Source: DASVTR01 sp036387475
Lineage (GTDB): Bacteria > Acidobacteriota > Blastocatellia > Pyrinomonadales > Pyrinomonadaceae
Direction: 5' to 3'
Length of the DNA stretch: 64,000 nt
Assembly (NCBI GenBank): GCA_036387475.1
Contig: DASVTR010000016.1
Coordinates: 62,001-126,000 of the forward strand
Shown here: positions 41,919 to 50,931 of the stretch, piece after piece
Position numbering within the stretch: position 1 is the first letter of the stretch
Layout of the letters: each line of letters begins with the position of its first letter
Notes under the pieces: model-generated
Databases searched by the model: none
What the model was told of the DNA's origin: nothing
Seen by the model: only the letters and a program-made list of their open reading frames with translations
Program-made: the position numbers and the translations under genes

Positions 41919-42539
41919 TCATCTTTGTCTTTCAGGCCCGGTGATCCATGAGACGAGGATATGTTTTTCTCCGCTCTTGACAGGCTCGCCGCCATGCAGG
42001 TAAGTGGACGGAAAGAGAATCGCTTTTCCGCATCGAGGCGTCGCAGAATAATCGAGCGAGGGGAATCGCGTAGCGCCGCCCTCGAAGTCGTCGTTGAGAT
42101 AACAGACCACCGAATAGTAACGATTCAGCGTTCGTGGCCCAACATCGGAATGTATGATGTAGTGCCCGCCCGGAGCGTAGTGGACAAACTGAGTTCCCTC
42201 GTGGTCAGTCAAATTTTGTCCCCAGAGATGCTGCACGAGCGGCTTGAGGATTTCATTCATCTTCACGTCAAACTTGCGCCGCACAGCACCCAGATGTTGT
42301 GCATAGAGGACGCTGGCTGTCCGGTGTGAAGGGTCTACGACCGAGCGCAACTGGCCGTCCGGCCCGCGCCTGCTTACCTTCGCGCTGTCCCATCCGGCGT
42401 GCCCCCTGACGGATTCGATTATCGCTCGGCATGAGCGAGGTTGAAACAGCGACACAGAGATGATGATGCCGCCCGCCTCCCTTGTGAAACGAATCCGGCG
42501 CTTGCCGAGTTGGACTATCTCCTTCAAAGCTTCTCTCAT
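41919..42539 (-). CDS. 2OG-Fe(II) oxygenase, prolyl 4-hydroxylase-like
   Basis: A protein of 206 residues. The double-stranded beta-helix motifs are present: iron ligands H and D in YIIHSDVGP, the distal His in YLHGGEPVKSG, and the 2-oxoglutarate Lys or Arg region KHILVSWITGP. The sequence RYYSVVCYLNDDFEGGATRF is typical of P4H-type enzymes. It would hydroxylate proline or a similar residue in a protein or peptide, with no target visible nearby. ATG at 42537-42539. It diverges from the RNA-binding protein gene. Confidence 0.88.
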   Translation of the reverse strand: MREALKEIVQLGKRRIRFTREAGGIIISVSLFQPRSCRAIIESVRGHAGWDSAKVSRRGPDGQLRSVVDPSHRTASVLYAQHLGAVRRKFDVKMNEILKPLVQHLWGQNLTDHEGTQFVHYAPGGHYIIHSDVGPRTLNRYYSVVCYLNDDFEGGATRFPSLDYSATPRCGKAILFPSTYLHGGEPVKSGEKHILVSWITGPERQR

Positions 42540-42914
<375 letters not shown>

Positions 42915-43325
42915 ATGTCTATGAAACTTTACGTCGGCAATCTCGCGTTCCAGACTTCGAGCGAAGATTTGCAGCAGTTATTCTCGCAGGCTGGCACGGT
43001 CGAGTCCGCTTCGGTCGTCGAAGACCGCGAGACTGGACGCTCACGCGGCTTCGGCTTCGTCGAGATGGCGACCAAAGAAGAGGGCGAAGCTGCCATCGCG
43101 CAGTTTAACGGGAAGGAAGTCAACGGTCGTAACTTGAACGTGAACGAAGCCAGACCGCGCGAAGATCGCGGTGGACGCGGCGGCGGCGGTGGCGGTCGCG
43201 GCGGCTATGGCGGCGGACGTGGCGGCGGCGGCGGTGGACGCGGCGGTTACGGCGGCGGTGGTGGACGCGGCGGCGGCGGCGGCAACCGCGATTTCGGCGG
43301 CGGCGACCGCACCCCGCGCTGGTAA
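42915..43325 (+). CDS. RRM RNA-binding protein with Gly-rich tail
   Basis: A protein of 136 residues. Residues about 2-80 are one RNA-recognition motif: RNP2 LYVGNLAF and RNP1 SRGFGFVEM. The tail (about 90-136) is an RGG/Gly-rich disordered region with many GGGRGG units. Such bacterial proteins resemble cyanobacterial Rbp proteins, often cold-induced RNA chaperones. It is a paralogue of the protein at 53032-53436. The start reads ATGTCTATGAAAC; Met1 or Met3 may be used. It has a long leader that may regulate translation. Confidence 0.93.
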   Translation: MSMKLYVGNLAFQTSSEDLQQLFSQAGTVESASVVEDRETGRSRGFGFVEMATKEEGEAAIAQFNGKEVNGRNLNVNEARPREDRGGRGGGGGGRGGYGGGRGGGGGGRGGYGGGGGRGGGGGNRDFGGGDRTPRW

Positions 43326-43364
43326 GTTGCCGGGCCAACTTTAACCGACAGCCTTTTTCGGGAA

Positions 43365-43405
43365 AAGCGCCTCCGGCCTGACAAACGCTACCGCCGGGGG
43401 CGCTT
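43365..43405 (+). terminator. Terminator of RRM gene 1
   Basis: A 13-bp stem with one G-U pair (AAGCGCCTCCGGC with GCCGGGGGCGCTT), a 15-nt loop, then CCATTTTGTTC. About 40 bp after the stop codon. Confidence 0.65.
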
Positions 43406-43492
43406 CCATTTTGTTCGGCGCTTGCGAGCGCTGGCAGATAATTGAAGGAGCGCGTGCGCTCTCTCTGGTTCTTTATTTAAAGGAGAAATTGT

Positions 43493-43714
43493 TTGGCGAG
43501 AGAAGATTTGATTCCGGCTGAGGGCGTGGTGGTTGATAAACTGCCGAATGCCTTTTTCAAAGTGCGTCTGGACGGCACGGAGCATATCGTGTTGGCCCAG
43601 ATTTGCGGCAAGATGCGTAAGAACTTTATACGCATTCTGGCCGGTGATCGCGTCAGCGTAGAGATGTCGCCCTACGACCTCTCGAAGGGCCGGATCACAT
43701 ACAGGTACAAATGA
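43493..43714 (+). CDS. infA: Translation initiation factor IF-1
   Basis: A protein of 73 residues, standard length, one S1-like OB fold: DLIPAEGVVVDKLPNAFFKV, LDGTEHIVLAQICGKMRKNF, ILAGDRVSVEMSPYDLSKGR, ending ITYRYK. The start is TTG at 43493 with AAAGGAG nine bases upstream. IF-1 binds the ribosomal A site during initiation. In many bacteria infA sits in the ribosomal protein cluster; here it is separate, between an RNA-binding protein gene and a zinc-ribbon gene. Confidence 0.95.
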   Translation: MAREDLIPAEGVVVDKLPNAFFKVRLDGTEHIVLAQICGKMRKNFIRILAGDRVSVEMSPYDLSKGRITYRYK

Positions 43715-43793
43715 GTTACAAGTCAAGAGTCTGGCGTCAAAAGCGAATTAGTCTTTGACTCATGACTCTGGACTCCAGACTCCAGACTCTTTA
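43713..43793. repeat. Heptad inverted repeat (GACTCCA type)
   Basis: Left arm: GAGTTAC, AAGTCAA, GAGTCTG, GCGTCAA. Right arm from 43757: GACTCAT, GACTCTG, GACTCCA, GACTCCA, GACTCTT. It begins right at the infA stop codon. Same heptad type as the element inside purL. Confidence 0.8.
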
Positions 43794-43807
43794 AGAAAGA
43801 AGGTTTC

Positions 43808-44158
43808 ATGGAAAAGCAGACTTACGCGGTGGGTGATCGTGTCGAAAAGCTGTGTGCGGAATGCGGCGAGGAGCGCGGCCACGTCGTCGCTTCTGTGACG
43901 AAAAAGGGTTCTATCTCGCGCGTTGATTGTCCGAAGTGCGGAACGCGCAGCACTTTCAAATCGAATGTAGCGGCGACGGGCAGGCGTTCGAGCGCGCAGG
44001 CCGGAGCGCCGTATGACCGTACGCGCACGTATCGCACGGGCCAGGTGTTGTTGCATTCACAGTTTGGCTTGGGCGAAGTGACTGCCGTTATCGAGCCGAA
44101 GAAAATTGACGTGCTCTTTGCCGACCGTCTGCGCCGACTTATCCACTCGAATCTTTAA
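43808..44158 (+). CDS. Zinc-ribbon protein with CarD-like C-terminal segment
   Basis: A protein of 116 residues. Two CxxC knuckles (LCAECGEERGHVV and VDCPKCGTRS) form a likely zinc ribbon in residues 14-50; a basic Ser/Arg linker follows; residues about 78-116 (GQVLLHSQFGLGEVTAVIEP, KKIDVLFADRLRRLIH) resemble the SH3-like, RNA polymerase-binding start of CarD-type proteins. It may act on transcription or translation. The family is seen in Acidobacteria and relatives but I know no function. The ATG follows AAGAAGG. An inverted repeat terminator follows 10 bp after its stop. Confidence 0.75.
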   Translation: MEKQTYAVGDRVEKLCAECGEERGHVVASVTKKGSISRVDCPKCGTRSTFKSNVAATGRRSSAQAGAPYDRTRTYRTGQVLLHSQFGLGEVTAVIEPKKIDVLFADRLRRLIHSNL

Positions 44159-44562
44159 GCCGCGCTGAAAAGAGTGTGCGCGCACACACTCTTTCGGCGG
44201 GCCATGTCGAGTTAAACGGGCTGGCCTGGCAGCACACGGAAACCGGATTTTGAAGCGACGCTGTGAAGGCTCGCTTACTCGCTGGCGCTCGCCATCGCTC
44301 GTTTAACGCATCCGTATGAATTTTCCATACGTGCGGCGCAGCAGCACCTTGTAATTAACTGCCGGGTGCTCAACAGCGCAAGCCACCTCTTCTTTCATCC
44401 ACATCAAAATCCTCACACAGAGAGTCTCCGGCCTTGCTTCAAAGCGCGCAAGCGGATAGTCTTTAGGACAAGCTATCAATGAAGTAGTCAGTTGGCGGGC
44501 ACTTGAGAGCCAGTCTCTTGCCGACGGCTGATTACTGACCATCAGGCAGAAGGAGATTGCTT
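44159..44562. other. Intergenic stretch with hairpins
   Basis: A 10-bp perfect stem (AAAGAGTGTG, loop CGCGCA, complementary arm) at 44169-44194 probably ends the zinc-ribbon transcript, although no T-run follows. A second small hairpin CGTATG ... CATACG is near 44310. A 79-codon minus-strand frame (44303-44542) has no recognisable family or good ribosome site. No RNA gene is recognised. Confidence 0.5.
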
Positions 44563-45789
44563 GTGGCCGTCATTCATCCTTTTCGCGCCCTGCGTCCGCC
44601 CGCCGAGAGAGTCTCGCAGGTCGCCAGCCCACCATACGATGTCGTCAACACAGAGGAAGCGCGTGCGCTGGCCGAAGGTAATCCGCTTAGCTTCCTGCAC
44701 GTCTCGCGACCCGAAATTGACCTCCCCATTGGCACAGACCTTTACAGCGACGACGTTTATGGAAAAGCCGCCGACAACTTTGAGCGACTGACAAAAGAGT
44801 GCCCACTCCTTTTGGAAGAGACGCCGAGCCTCTATCTCTATCGCTTAATCATGGGCGAGCACGAACAGGTCGGACTCGCGGCCTGTTGTTCCGTTGATGA
44901 ATACGATCAGGACTTGATTCGCAAGCACGAGCGCACGCGCCGCGACAAGGAAGACGACCGCACACGCCACATCCAAACCCTTCGCGCGCAAACCGGCCCC
45001 GTCTTTCTTACCTATCAATCCAGCCGTGATATTGACACGATGGTGATGGAGACGACGATGAGCGATGCTCTCTACGATTTCACAGCGCCGGACGGTGTGC
45101 AGCATACGCTGTGGCGTGCGCCCGACCCCGTGCGCTTCGTCGAGGCGTTTCGCCAAGTCCCTTTTCTCTATATCGCTGACGGCCATCATCGCGCCGCCTC
45201 AGCCTCGCGCGCCCGCGCCGAGATGCGCGACCGCAGCTTCGGGCACACCGGCGACGAGGAATACAACTTTTTCCTCGCCGTTATCTTTCCGGACGACCAA
45301 CTGCAAATCCTGCCCTATAACCGTATCGTCCGCGACCTTAATAATCTTTCGCCGCAGGAATTTTTCGAGCGTGTCGGGGAGAAGTTCAACTTCACCAGGG
45401 ATGCCGAGCCAACGCCCGCCGCGCCCGGACAGTGGAGCATGTATCTGGGCGGACGCTGGCATGGCCTGACTTTGAAAGAGAATGTGCGAGGGGCTGCGGA
45501 TGCCGTCAACGCGCTCGACGTGAGCCGCCTGCAAGACCACCTGCTCGACCCTATCCTCGGCATCAAGGACGTGCGAACGGACAAGCGCATAGATTTCGTC
45601 GGCGGCATTCGCGGCACAGCGGAACTGGAAAAACTGGTTGACGAAGGCCGCGCGGCTGTCGCCTTCTCGCTCTACCCGACGACCGTCGCAGACTTGATTA
45701 AAGTTTCCGACGCGGGCCAAATCATGCCGCCCAAGTCCACCTGGTTCGAGCCGAAATTGAGAGACGGGATTTTGATTCATTGCATTTGA
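44563..45789 (+). CDS. DUF1015 family protein
   Basis: A protein of 408 residues from the GTG at 44563-44565, chosen because it gives the family's usual start (MAVIHPFRALRP) and has AAGGAG seven bases upstream. Conserved blocks: VASPPYDVVNTEEARALAEG, NPLSFLHVSRPEIDLP, RLIMGEHEQVGLAACCSVDE, IRKHERTRRDKEDDRTRHIQ, FLYIADGHHRAASASRARAE and MPPKSTWFEPKLRDGI. The DGHHR block suggests an enzyme active site. The family often occurs near serine biosynthesis genes, as here (serA and serC follow), but its reaction is not established. Confidence 0.92.
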   Translation: MAVIHPFRALRPPAERVSQVASPPYDVVNTEEARALAEGNPLSFLHVSRPEIDLPIGTDLYSDDVYGKAADNFERLTKECPLLLEETPSLYLYRLIMGEHEQVGLAACCSVDEYDQDLIRKHERTRRDKEDDRTRHIQTLRAQTGPVFLTYQSSRDIDTMVMETTMSDALYDFTAPDGVQHTLWRAPDPVRFVEAFRQVPFLYIADGHHRAASASRARAEMRDRSFGHTGDEEYNFFLAVIFPDDQLQILPYNRIVRDLNNLSPQEFFERVGEKFNFTRDAEPTPAAPGQWSMYLGGRWHGLTLKENVRGAADAVNALDVSRLQDHLLDPILGIKDVRTDKRIDFVGGIRGTAELEKLVDEGRAAVAFSLYPTTVADLIKVSDAGQIMPPKSTWFEPKLRDGILIHCI

Positions 45790-45813
45790 CACTGGAGGAA
45801 AGGAGAACGCGCC

Positions 45814-46470
45814 ATGCTACCTTCGTTCGGATTCAAAGCACGAGCCACAGTTTGGTGCGCCTGCTTTCTCTTCGTCTCGCTGCTGTTCGGTTGCGCCCGC
45901 TCTGAGCCGCCAAGGGTTCTTTCGCCATGGTCTGAGCAGATGGCAGCGATGGAGCAAGCCATCCAAAAGATTGACAACAATTTCGTGCTCTACAGCGGCA
46001 CGATAAGCCCCGTCCGCAGTAAACAGGGCACGCCTGACGAGCCGATTGAACTGCGAGCGACTTTTACGTTTGTTAACCCGAAATCGTCGCAGACTAACGA
46101 CAAGGGAGAGCCGCGATACCCCACGCGTTTTGTTAAATATATTGACCATCGCCTGTCAACGACTCTGCGCGTTGATGACGAATTCCAAACCGGACAGGCT
46201 CCCGACCCGAAAGCGAGGGAGGCGTCGCGCTTGATACGGCTCAGCCCGCAGGATGTCTTGCGGTTGACTCTGGCGGAAGGGCAGCGCTACCTGAAAGAAC
46301 CTGTGAATCATGGAAATATAATGATTAATTTAGTCCCGCCGCTCGAACTTCCCTCGGACGTGAAAGCTCCGGCGGTCTGGAAAGTTCAATACGGCGGTAA
46401 TGGAAACATTACCATCTGGGTAGACGCAGAGACCGGCGCGATTCTCAAACGTGAGACACAGGATAAATGA
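45814..46470 (+). CDS. Lipoprotein with PepSY-like C-terminus
   Basis: A protein of 218 residues. Basic N-terminus, hydrophobic core and lipobox LLFGC near residue 27 mark a lipoprotein. The central part (WSEQMAAMEQAIQKIDNNFV, ELRATFTFVNPKSSQT) has no recognised family. The end, VWKVQYGGNGNITIWVDAET then GAIL, resembles the PepSY-type strand pair that closes with a D-x-x-TG turn. ATG preceded by GGAGGAAAGGAG. It lies between the DUF1015 gene and serA on the same strand. Confidence 0.75.
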   Translation: MLPSFGFKARATVWCACFLFVSLLFGCARSEPPRVLSPWSEQMAAMEQAIQKIDNNFVLYSGTISPVRSKQGTPDEPIELRATFTFVNPKSSQTNDKGEPRYPTRFVKYIDHRLSTTLRVDDEFQTGQAPDPKAREASRLIRLSPQDVLRLTLAEGQRYLKEPVNHGNIMINLVPPLELPSDVKAPAVWKVQYGGNGNITIWVDAETGAILKRETQDK

Positions 46471-46482
46471 GTTGAAAACCGA

Positions 46483-46501
46483 GCCGGATATTTATTCCGG
46501 C
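46483..46501 (+). repeat. Small hairpin before serA
   Basis: GCCGGA, loop TATTTAT, TCCGGC, 16 bp before the serA ATG. It could be a weak terminator for the lipoprotein gene or a translational element. Confidence 0.35.
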
Positions 46502-46517
46502 CCCTGCTGAGATAATT

Positions 46518-47726
46518 ATGCGTGTATTGATCGCCGATAAATTCGAGCAGTCCGGGCGCGACGGGCTTGAGGCCGCCGGCTGCGAGGTTTCATTCCAGCC
46601 CGATTTGAAGGACGCAGCGCTCGTCGAGGCCATCCAAACGCTGGAACCCGATGTGCTGGTCGTGCGCTCAACGAAGGTGACGGAGGCCATGCTGGAAGCG
46701 GGCGCGTTGAAGCTGGTGGTGCGCGCCGGGGCTGGATACAACACGATCGATGTCGCGGCTGCTTCTAGGCGCGGCATCTACGTCTCGAATTGTCCTGGCA
46801 AGAATTCAATCGCCGTCGCAGAGCTTGCCTTCGCTCTGATTCTCGCGCTCGACCGTAGGATTGCCGACAACGTTATCTCTCTGCGTCGTGGCGAGTGGAA
46901 CAAGAAAGAATACTCGAAGGCGCGTGGCCTCTATGGGCGCACGCTCGGACTCATTGGCGTCGGCCAAATTGGACGCGAGATGATTCCGCGCGCCCGCGCC
47001 TTTGGCATGGAGGTCGTCGCCTGGAGTCGCAGCCTGACAAAGGATCGCGCCGAAGCGCTCGGCATCGAGTACAAAGAGAGTCCGCAGGAAGTAGCGCGGG
47101 TGGCAGACATCGTGAGCGTGCATCTGGCGCTCACGCCTGAGACACGCTCGCTCATCGGCGAAGACGTTTTCAGTGCGATGAAAGAGGGCGCTTACTTTAT
47201 CAACACTGCGCGCGGCGAAGTCGTGGATCAGGCGGCGCTTCGTTCTGCGATGCACACGCGCGGGCTGAGAGCCGGACTTGACGTGTTCGCTGCCGAGCCG
47301 ACTTCCGCCGCCGCCGAGTTTACAGATGAGATTGCGCAGGAAGAAGGTCTCTACGGCACGCATCACATCGGAGCTTCGACCGATCAGGCGCAGGAAGCCA
47401 TCGCCGCCGAAACGGTTCGCATCGTGCGTGCGTTCAAAGAAACGGGGCGAGTGCCGAACGTCGTCAATCTGGCCGAGCGCACGCCCGCAACGCATCGCCT
47501 CGTCGTCCGCCACCACGACCGCCCCGGCGTCCTGGCCCACGTCCTCGACGCTATCCGAACGGCCAACATCAACGTGCAGGAGATGGACAATATTATTTTC
47601 GAAGGCTCGGAGGCAGCGGTCGCCCGCATCAATCTTGAGAGCGAGCCTTCGAGCGAGATGCTGGATAAGCTGCGCACTGAGAGCGCGGACATCATAGAGC
47701 TAAATCTGCTGGACATTAGAAGCTGA
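46518..47726 (+). CDS. serA: D-3-phosphoglycerate dehydrogenase
   Basis: A protein of 402 residues, the short form. NAD-binding motif GLIGVGQIGREMIPR, catalytic Arg/Glu/His blocks VVRAGAGYNTIDV, FINTARGEVVDQAAL and THHIGASTDQAQEAI, and a C-terminal ACT domain (HDRPGVLAHVLDAIRTANIN) that usually gives serine feedback control. It oxidises 3-phosphoglycerate in the first step of serine synthesis. serC follows two genes later. Confidence 0.94.
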   Translation: MRVLIADKFEQSGRDGLEAAGCEVSFQPDLKDAALVEAIQTLEPDVLVVRSTKVTEAMLEAGALKLVVRAGAGYNTIDVAAASRRGIYVSNCPGKNSIAVAELAFALILALDRRIADNVISLRRGEWNKKEYSKARGLYGRTLGLIGVGQIGREMIPRARAFGMEVVAWSRSLTKDRAEALGIEYKESPQEVARVADIVSVHLALTPETRSLIGEDVFSAMKEGAYFINTARGEVVDQAALRSAMHTRGLRAGLDVFAAEPTSAAAEFTDEIAQEEGLYGTHHIGASTDQAQEAIAAETVRIVRAFKETGRVPNVVNLAERTPATHRLVVRHHDRPGVLAHVLDAIRTANINVQEMDNIIFEGSEAAVARINLESEPSSEMLDKLRTESADIIELNLLDIRS

Positions 47727-47736
47727 TTCCGAAAGC

Positions 47737-48531
47737 ATGAAAATCACGCTCATCACAGGCGCGTCGAGCGGCATCGGCGAGGAGTTTGCGCGCCAGTTGG
47801 CGGCGCGCGGCGAAAACCTGCTGCTGGTGGCGCGCTCGGAAGATAAGCTGGCGGCGCTCTGCGACGAGTTGAAACGCGCGCACAAAATTGACGCTCAATA
47901 CATTGCGCAGGATTTAATCGAAGCAGAAGCGGGGGCGCGATTGTTTGCGGAAACGGAGCGGCGCGAATTGAGCGTTGAACTGCTGATTAATAATGCTGGC
48001 TTCGGCGCGATGGGCGACTTTACCAACATCAGCATGGAGCGCTACGTTCAGATGGTTGATTTGAACATCAAGGTGCTGACTGCGCTCTGCTACTACTATC
48101 TCGCGCCGATGCGTGAGCGCAAACGTGGCGCAATCATCAATGTCGCTTCAACCGCAGCCTTCCAGGGCGTGCCCTACATGGCGACCTATGCTGCGACCAA
48201 AGCCTTCGTGCTCTCACTCTCCGAAGCTTTATGGGAAGAGAACCGCGCTTACAATGTGAAGGTGATGGCGCTGTGTCCGGGTGTGACGGACACAAACTTT
48301 TTCGATGCGTCGCAAGCCGCGCAGAAACCACCGATGCGTATTGCACAAACGCCCGAAGAGGTCGTCAAGACTGCGCTTCGCGGCCTGGCGCGCGGTCGCA
48401 GCCATATCATTTCCGGCTGGCTTAACTACCTGACGACCGAAGCCGAGCGCCTTGTGCCGCGCTCCGTCGTCCAACGCATGGCCGGACAGGCGATGCGACC
48501 GATCTATGGAAATAAAAAAAGTGATGAGTAA
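47737..48531 (+). CDS. Short-chain dehydrogenase/reductase
   Basis: A protein of 264 residues. Classical SDR signatures: cofactor motif ITGASSGIGEEFARQLA, NNAG in LLINNAGFGAMGD, catalytic Ser in NVASTAAFQG, and YxxxK in YAATKAFVLS, then the CPGVTDTNFF block. It reduces or oxidises an unknown carbonyl substrate using NAD(P). It starts 10 bp after serA and is followed by serC, but a serine-pathway role is not indicated by the family. The heptad element at 48520 overlaps its last codons. Confidence 0.88.
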   Translation: MKITLITGASSGIGEEFARQLAARGENLLLVARSEDKLAALCDELKRAHKIDAQYIAQDLIEAEAGARLFAETERRELSVELLINNAGFGAMGDFTNISMERYVQMVDLNIKVLTALCYYYLAPMRERKRGAIINVASTAAFQGVPYMATYAATKAFVLSLSEALWEENRAYNVKVMALCPGVTDTNFFDASQAAQKPPMRIAQTPEEVVKTALRGLARGRSHIISGWLNYLTTEAERLVPRSVVQRMAGQAMRPIYGNKKSDE

Positions 48532-48595
48532 TGAGTGATGAGTAATGAGTTAAAGGCAACGGCTTATTACTCATCACTCATGACTCATCACTTCC
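48518..48595. repeat. Heptad inverted repeat (GAGTAAT/GTGATGA type)
   Basis: Left arm: AAGTGAT, GAGTAAT, GAGTGAT, GAGTAAT, GAGTTAA. Right arm from 48563: TTATTAC, TCATCAC, TCATGAC, TCATCAC. Near-twin of the element at 6817-6881. It overlaps the last SDR codons and precedes serC. Confidence 0.85.
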
Positions 48596-48618
48596 TTACT
48601 GTTTTAGGAGAAGAAAGA

Positions 48619-49704
48619 ATGACCGAGAGAATCTTTAACTTCAGCGCTGGCCCGGCGGTGTTGCCGCTGCCGGTGCTGGAAGAGGCGCAGCGCGAGTTGG
48701 TGAGCTTGCCGGGCGTCGGCATGTCAATCATGGAGATCAGCCATCGCTCGAAGACTTTCGACGAGATTATGGAACGGGCGCAAACTGGTTTACGGCGATT
48801 GATGGGTTTGCCGGAAAACTATCACATCCTCTTTTTGCAGGGCGGCGCGAGTCTGCAATTCTCTATGATTCCGATGAACTTTCTGCCGAAGGACGGCAGC
48901 GCGGATTACATCACGACGGGCAGTTGGGGCAAGAAGGCCGTCAAGGAAGCCAAGCGCTGCGGCGCTGTCAACGTCGCCGCGACGATGGCCGACGGCGGCT
49001 TTACGCGTGTGCCGACGCAGGATGAGTTGAAGCTTGACCCGCACGCCGCCTACGTTCACATCACTACTAACGAGACGATAGAAGGCGTCGAGTGGAAGCA
49101 CGAGCCGGAGGTCGGCGACGTGCCGCTCGTCGCAGACGCTTCATCTGACATTCTCTCGCGGCCCATTGCTGCCGAAAAATATGCGCTTATCTATGCAGGC
49201 GCGCAGAAGAACATGGGGCCGAGCGGCGTCACGCTCGTTATCCTGCGCGACGATCTGTTAAAGCGTATCCCCGATGGTTTGCACACGATGCTCGATTATC
49301 GCACACACACCGAAGCCAACTCGCTTTACAATACGCCGAACACCTTCGGCATCTACATCATCATGCTCGTCTGCAAGTGGCTCGAAGAAAAAGGCGGACT
49401 CGCTGGCATGCACCGCGAAAACGAAGCGAAGGCGAAGATTCTCTACGACGCGATTGATTCGACAGACTTCTATCGCGGCCACGCCGACCCGGACTCGCGC
49501 TCCTTGATGAACGTCACCTTCCGCCTGCCCTCCGAAGAGTTGGAAAAGCAGTTTGCGAAGGAAGCGACCGCCGCCGGGCTTGATGGCCTCAAGGGCCACC
49601 GCTCCGTTGGCGGCATCCGCGCCTCCATCTACAACGCTTTTCCACGTGAAGGCGTCGAAGCTTTAGTTTCGTTTATGAAAGAGTTTGAACGAAAGAATGG
49701 TTAG
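48619..49704 (+). CDS. serC: Phosphoserine aminotransferase
   Basis: A protein of 361 residues from the ATG at 48619, which has AGGAGAAGAAAG upstream and gives the usual start (IFNFSAGPAVLPLPVLEEAQ); the longer frame runs through a heptad repeat. Conserved: VGMSIMEISHRSK, ILFLQGGASLQFSMIPMNFL, the PLP Lys in IYAGAQKNMGPSGVTLV, and YNTPNTFGIYI. Makes phosphoserine from phosphohydroxypyruvate and glutamate. Works with serA two genes upstream. Confidence 0.95.
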   Translation: MTERIFNFSAGPAVLPLPVLEEAQRELVSLPGVGMSIMEISHRSKTFDEIMERAQTGLRRLMGLPENYHILFLQGGASLQFSMIPMNFLPKDGSADYITTGSWGKKAVKEAKRCGAVNVAATMADGGFTRVPTQDELKLDPHAAYVHITTNETIEGVEWKHEPEVGDVPLVADASSDILSRPIAAEKYALIYAGAQKNMGPSGVTLVILRDDLLKRIPDGLHTMLDYRTHTEANSLYNTPNTFGIYIIMLVCKWLEEKGGLAGMHRENEAKAKILYDAIDSTDFYRGHADPDSRSLMNVTFRLPSEELEKQFAKEATAAGLDGLKGHRSVGGIRASIYNAFPREGVEALVSFMKEFERKNG

Positions 49705-49727
49705 GATTTAATCCTTCAACTCCTTTC

Positions 49728-49780
49728 GCGTCTTTGCGGCTTTGCGTGAAACTTTATCTCACGCAAAGCCGCAAAGACGC
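49728..49780. repeat. Perfect 22-bp inverted repeat (octad type)
   Basis: A 22-bp arm beginning GCGTCTTTGCGGCTTTGCGT with a 9-base loop AACTTTATC and a perfect complementary arm at 49759-49780. The steps are 8 bp (GCGTCTTT, GCGGCTTT). It probably terminates serC. Confidence 0.85.
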
Positions 49781-49812
49781 TAAATAGGCAGTAAACTTAC
49801 GATAGTTTGTCT

Positions 49813-50871
49813 ATGAAGATTTTCATTACGCTTCTTATCCTCGCTTCGTTATTCCTGCTTGCGCTCGGCATGAGACCGGCTGTTGCAGCGCTCGACAATC
49901 CGCTGGAGCATCCAGACGAAAAGCATTTGCGTAACGTCCGCCAGTTAACGTTCGGCGGCGAGAATGCCGAAGCCTACTTTTCAATGGACGGCTCGCAGCT
50001 TATCTTTCAATCCAAGCGCGACGGGCGCGAGTGCGATCAGATTTACACGATGCGCACGGACGGCTCAGGCGTCAAGATGGTCTCGACCGGGATGGGAACA
50101 ACCACCTGCTCCTATTTCCTGCCGAGGCAGAAGCGCATCCTTTTCTCTTCGACGCATCTCGCAGCTAAAGACTGCCCGCCGCGTCCGGACAGGTCAAAGG
50201 GATACGTCTGGCCCATCCATCCTTCTTTTGACATCTTCACGGCGCGCGCAGACGGTTCTGACGTGAAACAACTGACGAAGACACCAGGCTATGATGCCGA
50301 AGCAACCGTCTCGAAGGACGGGCGCAAAATAGTCTTCACCTCTATGCGCGATGGCGACCTGGATATTTATACGATGGACGCGAGCGGCAAGAACGTTCGT
50401 CGTTTGACGACCGAACTGGGTTACGACGGCGGCCCATTCTTTTCCGACGATGGCCGTCAAATCGTCTATCGCGCCTTTCATCCGCAGACGCCTGAGCAGG
50501 TCGAGCGCTATAAGGAGAAGCTGGCGGAGAACGTCATCGTGCCGACCATTTTCGAGTTATGGGTGATGAACTCGGACGGCTCAAACAAGCGACAGGTGAC
50601 GCGGCTGGGCGCGGCGAGCTTCGCGCCCTATTTCTTCCCGGACGGCCAGCGCATCATCTTCTCTTCCAACCTGAACGATCCCAAGGGGCGCAACTTTGAT
50701 CTCTACGTTGTAAAGACGGACGGCACAGGCCTTGAGCGCATCACCTTCAACGATACCTTCGACGGCTTTCCGATGTTTTCGCCTGACGGCAAGCGCATCG
50801 TCTTCGCCTCCAACCGCAACGCGAAGACGCGCGGCGACACAAACGTCTTCATCGCCGATTGGGTAGAATAA
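49813..50871 (+). CDS. Exported TolB-like beta-propeller protein
   Basis: A protein of 352 residues from the ATG at 49813 (a TTG two codons upstream is less likely). Signal peptide KIFITLLILASLFLLALGMR ending AVAAL. The rest is a WD40/TolB propeller with repeated blades: NVRQLTFGGENAEAYFSMDG, YTMRTDGSG, KQLTKTPGYDAEATVSKDGR, YTMDASGKNVRRLTTE, DLYVVKTDGTGLERIT and FSPDGKRIVFASNRN. It resembles the periplasmic half of the CadC/TolB protein at 2963 but has no DNA-binding part. Role unknown, possibly substrate or peptide binding. The M28 peptidase gene follows 61 bp later. Confidence 0.88.
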   Translation: MKIFITLLILASLFLLALGMRPAVAALDNPLEHPDEKHLRNVRQLTFGGENAEAYFSMDGSQLIFQSKRDGRECDQIYTMRTDGSGVKMVSTGMGTTTCSYFLPRQKRILFSSTHLAAKDCPPRPDRSKGYVWPIHPSFDIFTARADGSDVKQLTKTPGYDAEATVSKDGRKIVFTSMRDGDLDIYTMDASGKNVRRLTTELGYDGGPFFSDDGRQIVYRAFHPQTPEQVERYKEKLAENVIVPTIFELWVMNSDGSNKRQVTRLGAASFAPYFFPDGQRIIFSSNLNDPKGRNFDLYVVKTDGTGLERITFNDTFDGFPMFSPDGKRIVFASNRNAKTRGDTNVFIADWVE

Positions 50872-50931
50872 GAGAGCCTCTGGGAATTGTCCGGTGAAAT
50901 GTTTTCTGCAATACGGGATTTGGGATTTCAA

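Noticed and set aside
44303..44542. 79-codon minus-strand frame
   Set aside because: No Shine-Dalgarno, no signal, membrane or family pattern; its end overlaps a small hairpin. Treated as non-coding.
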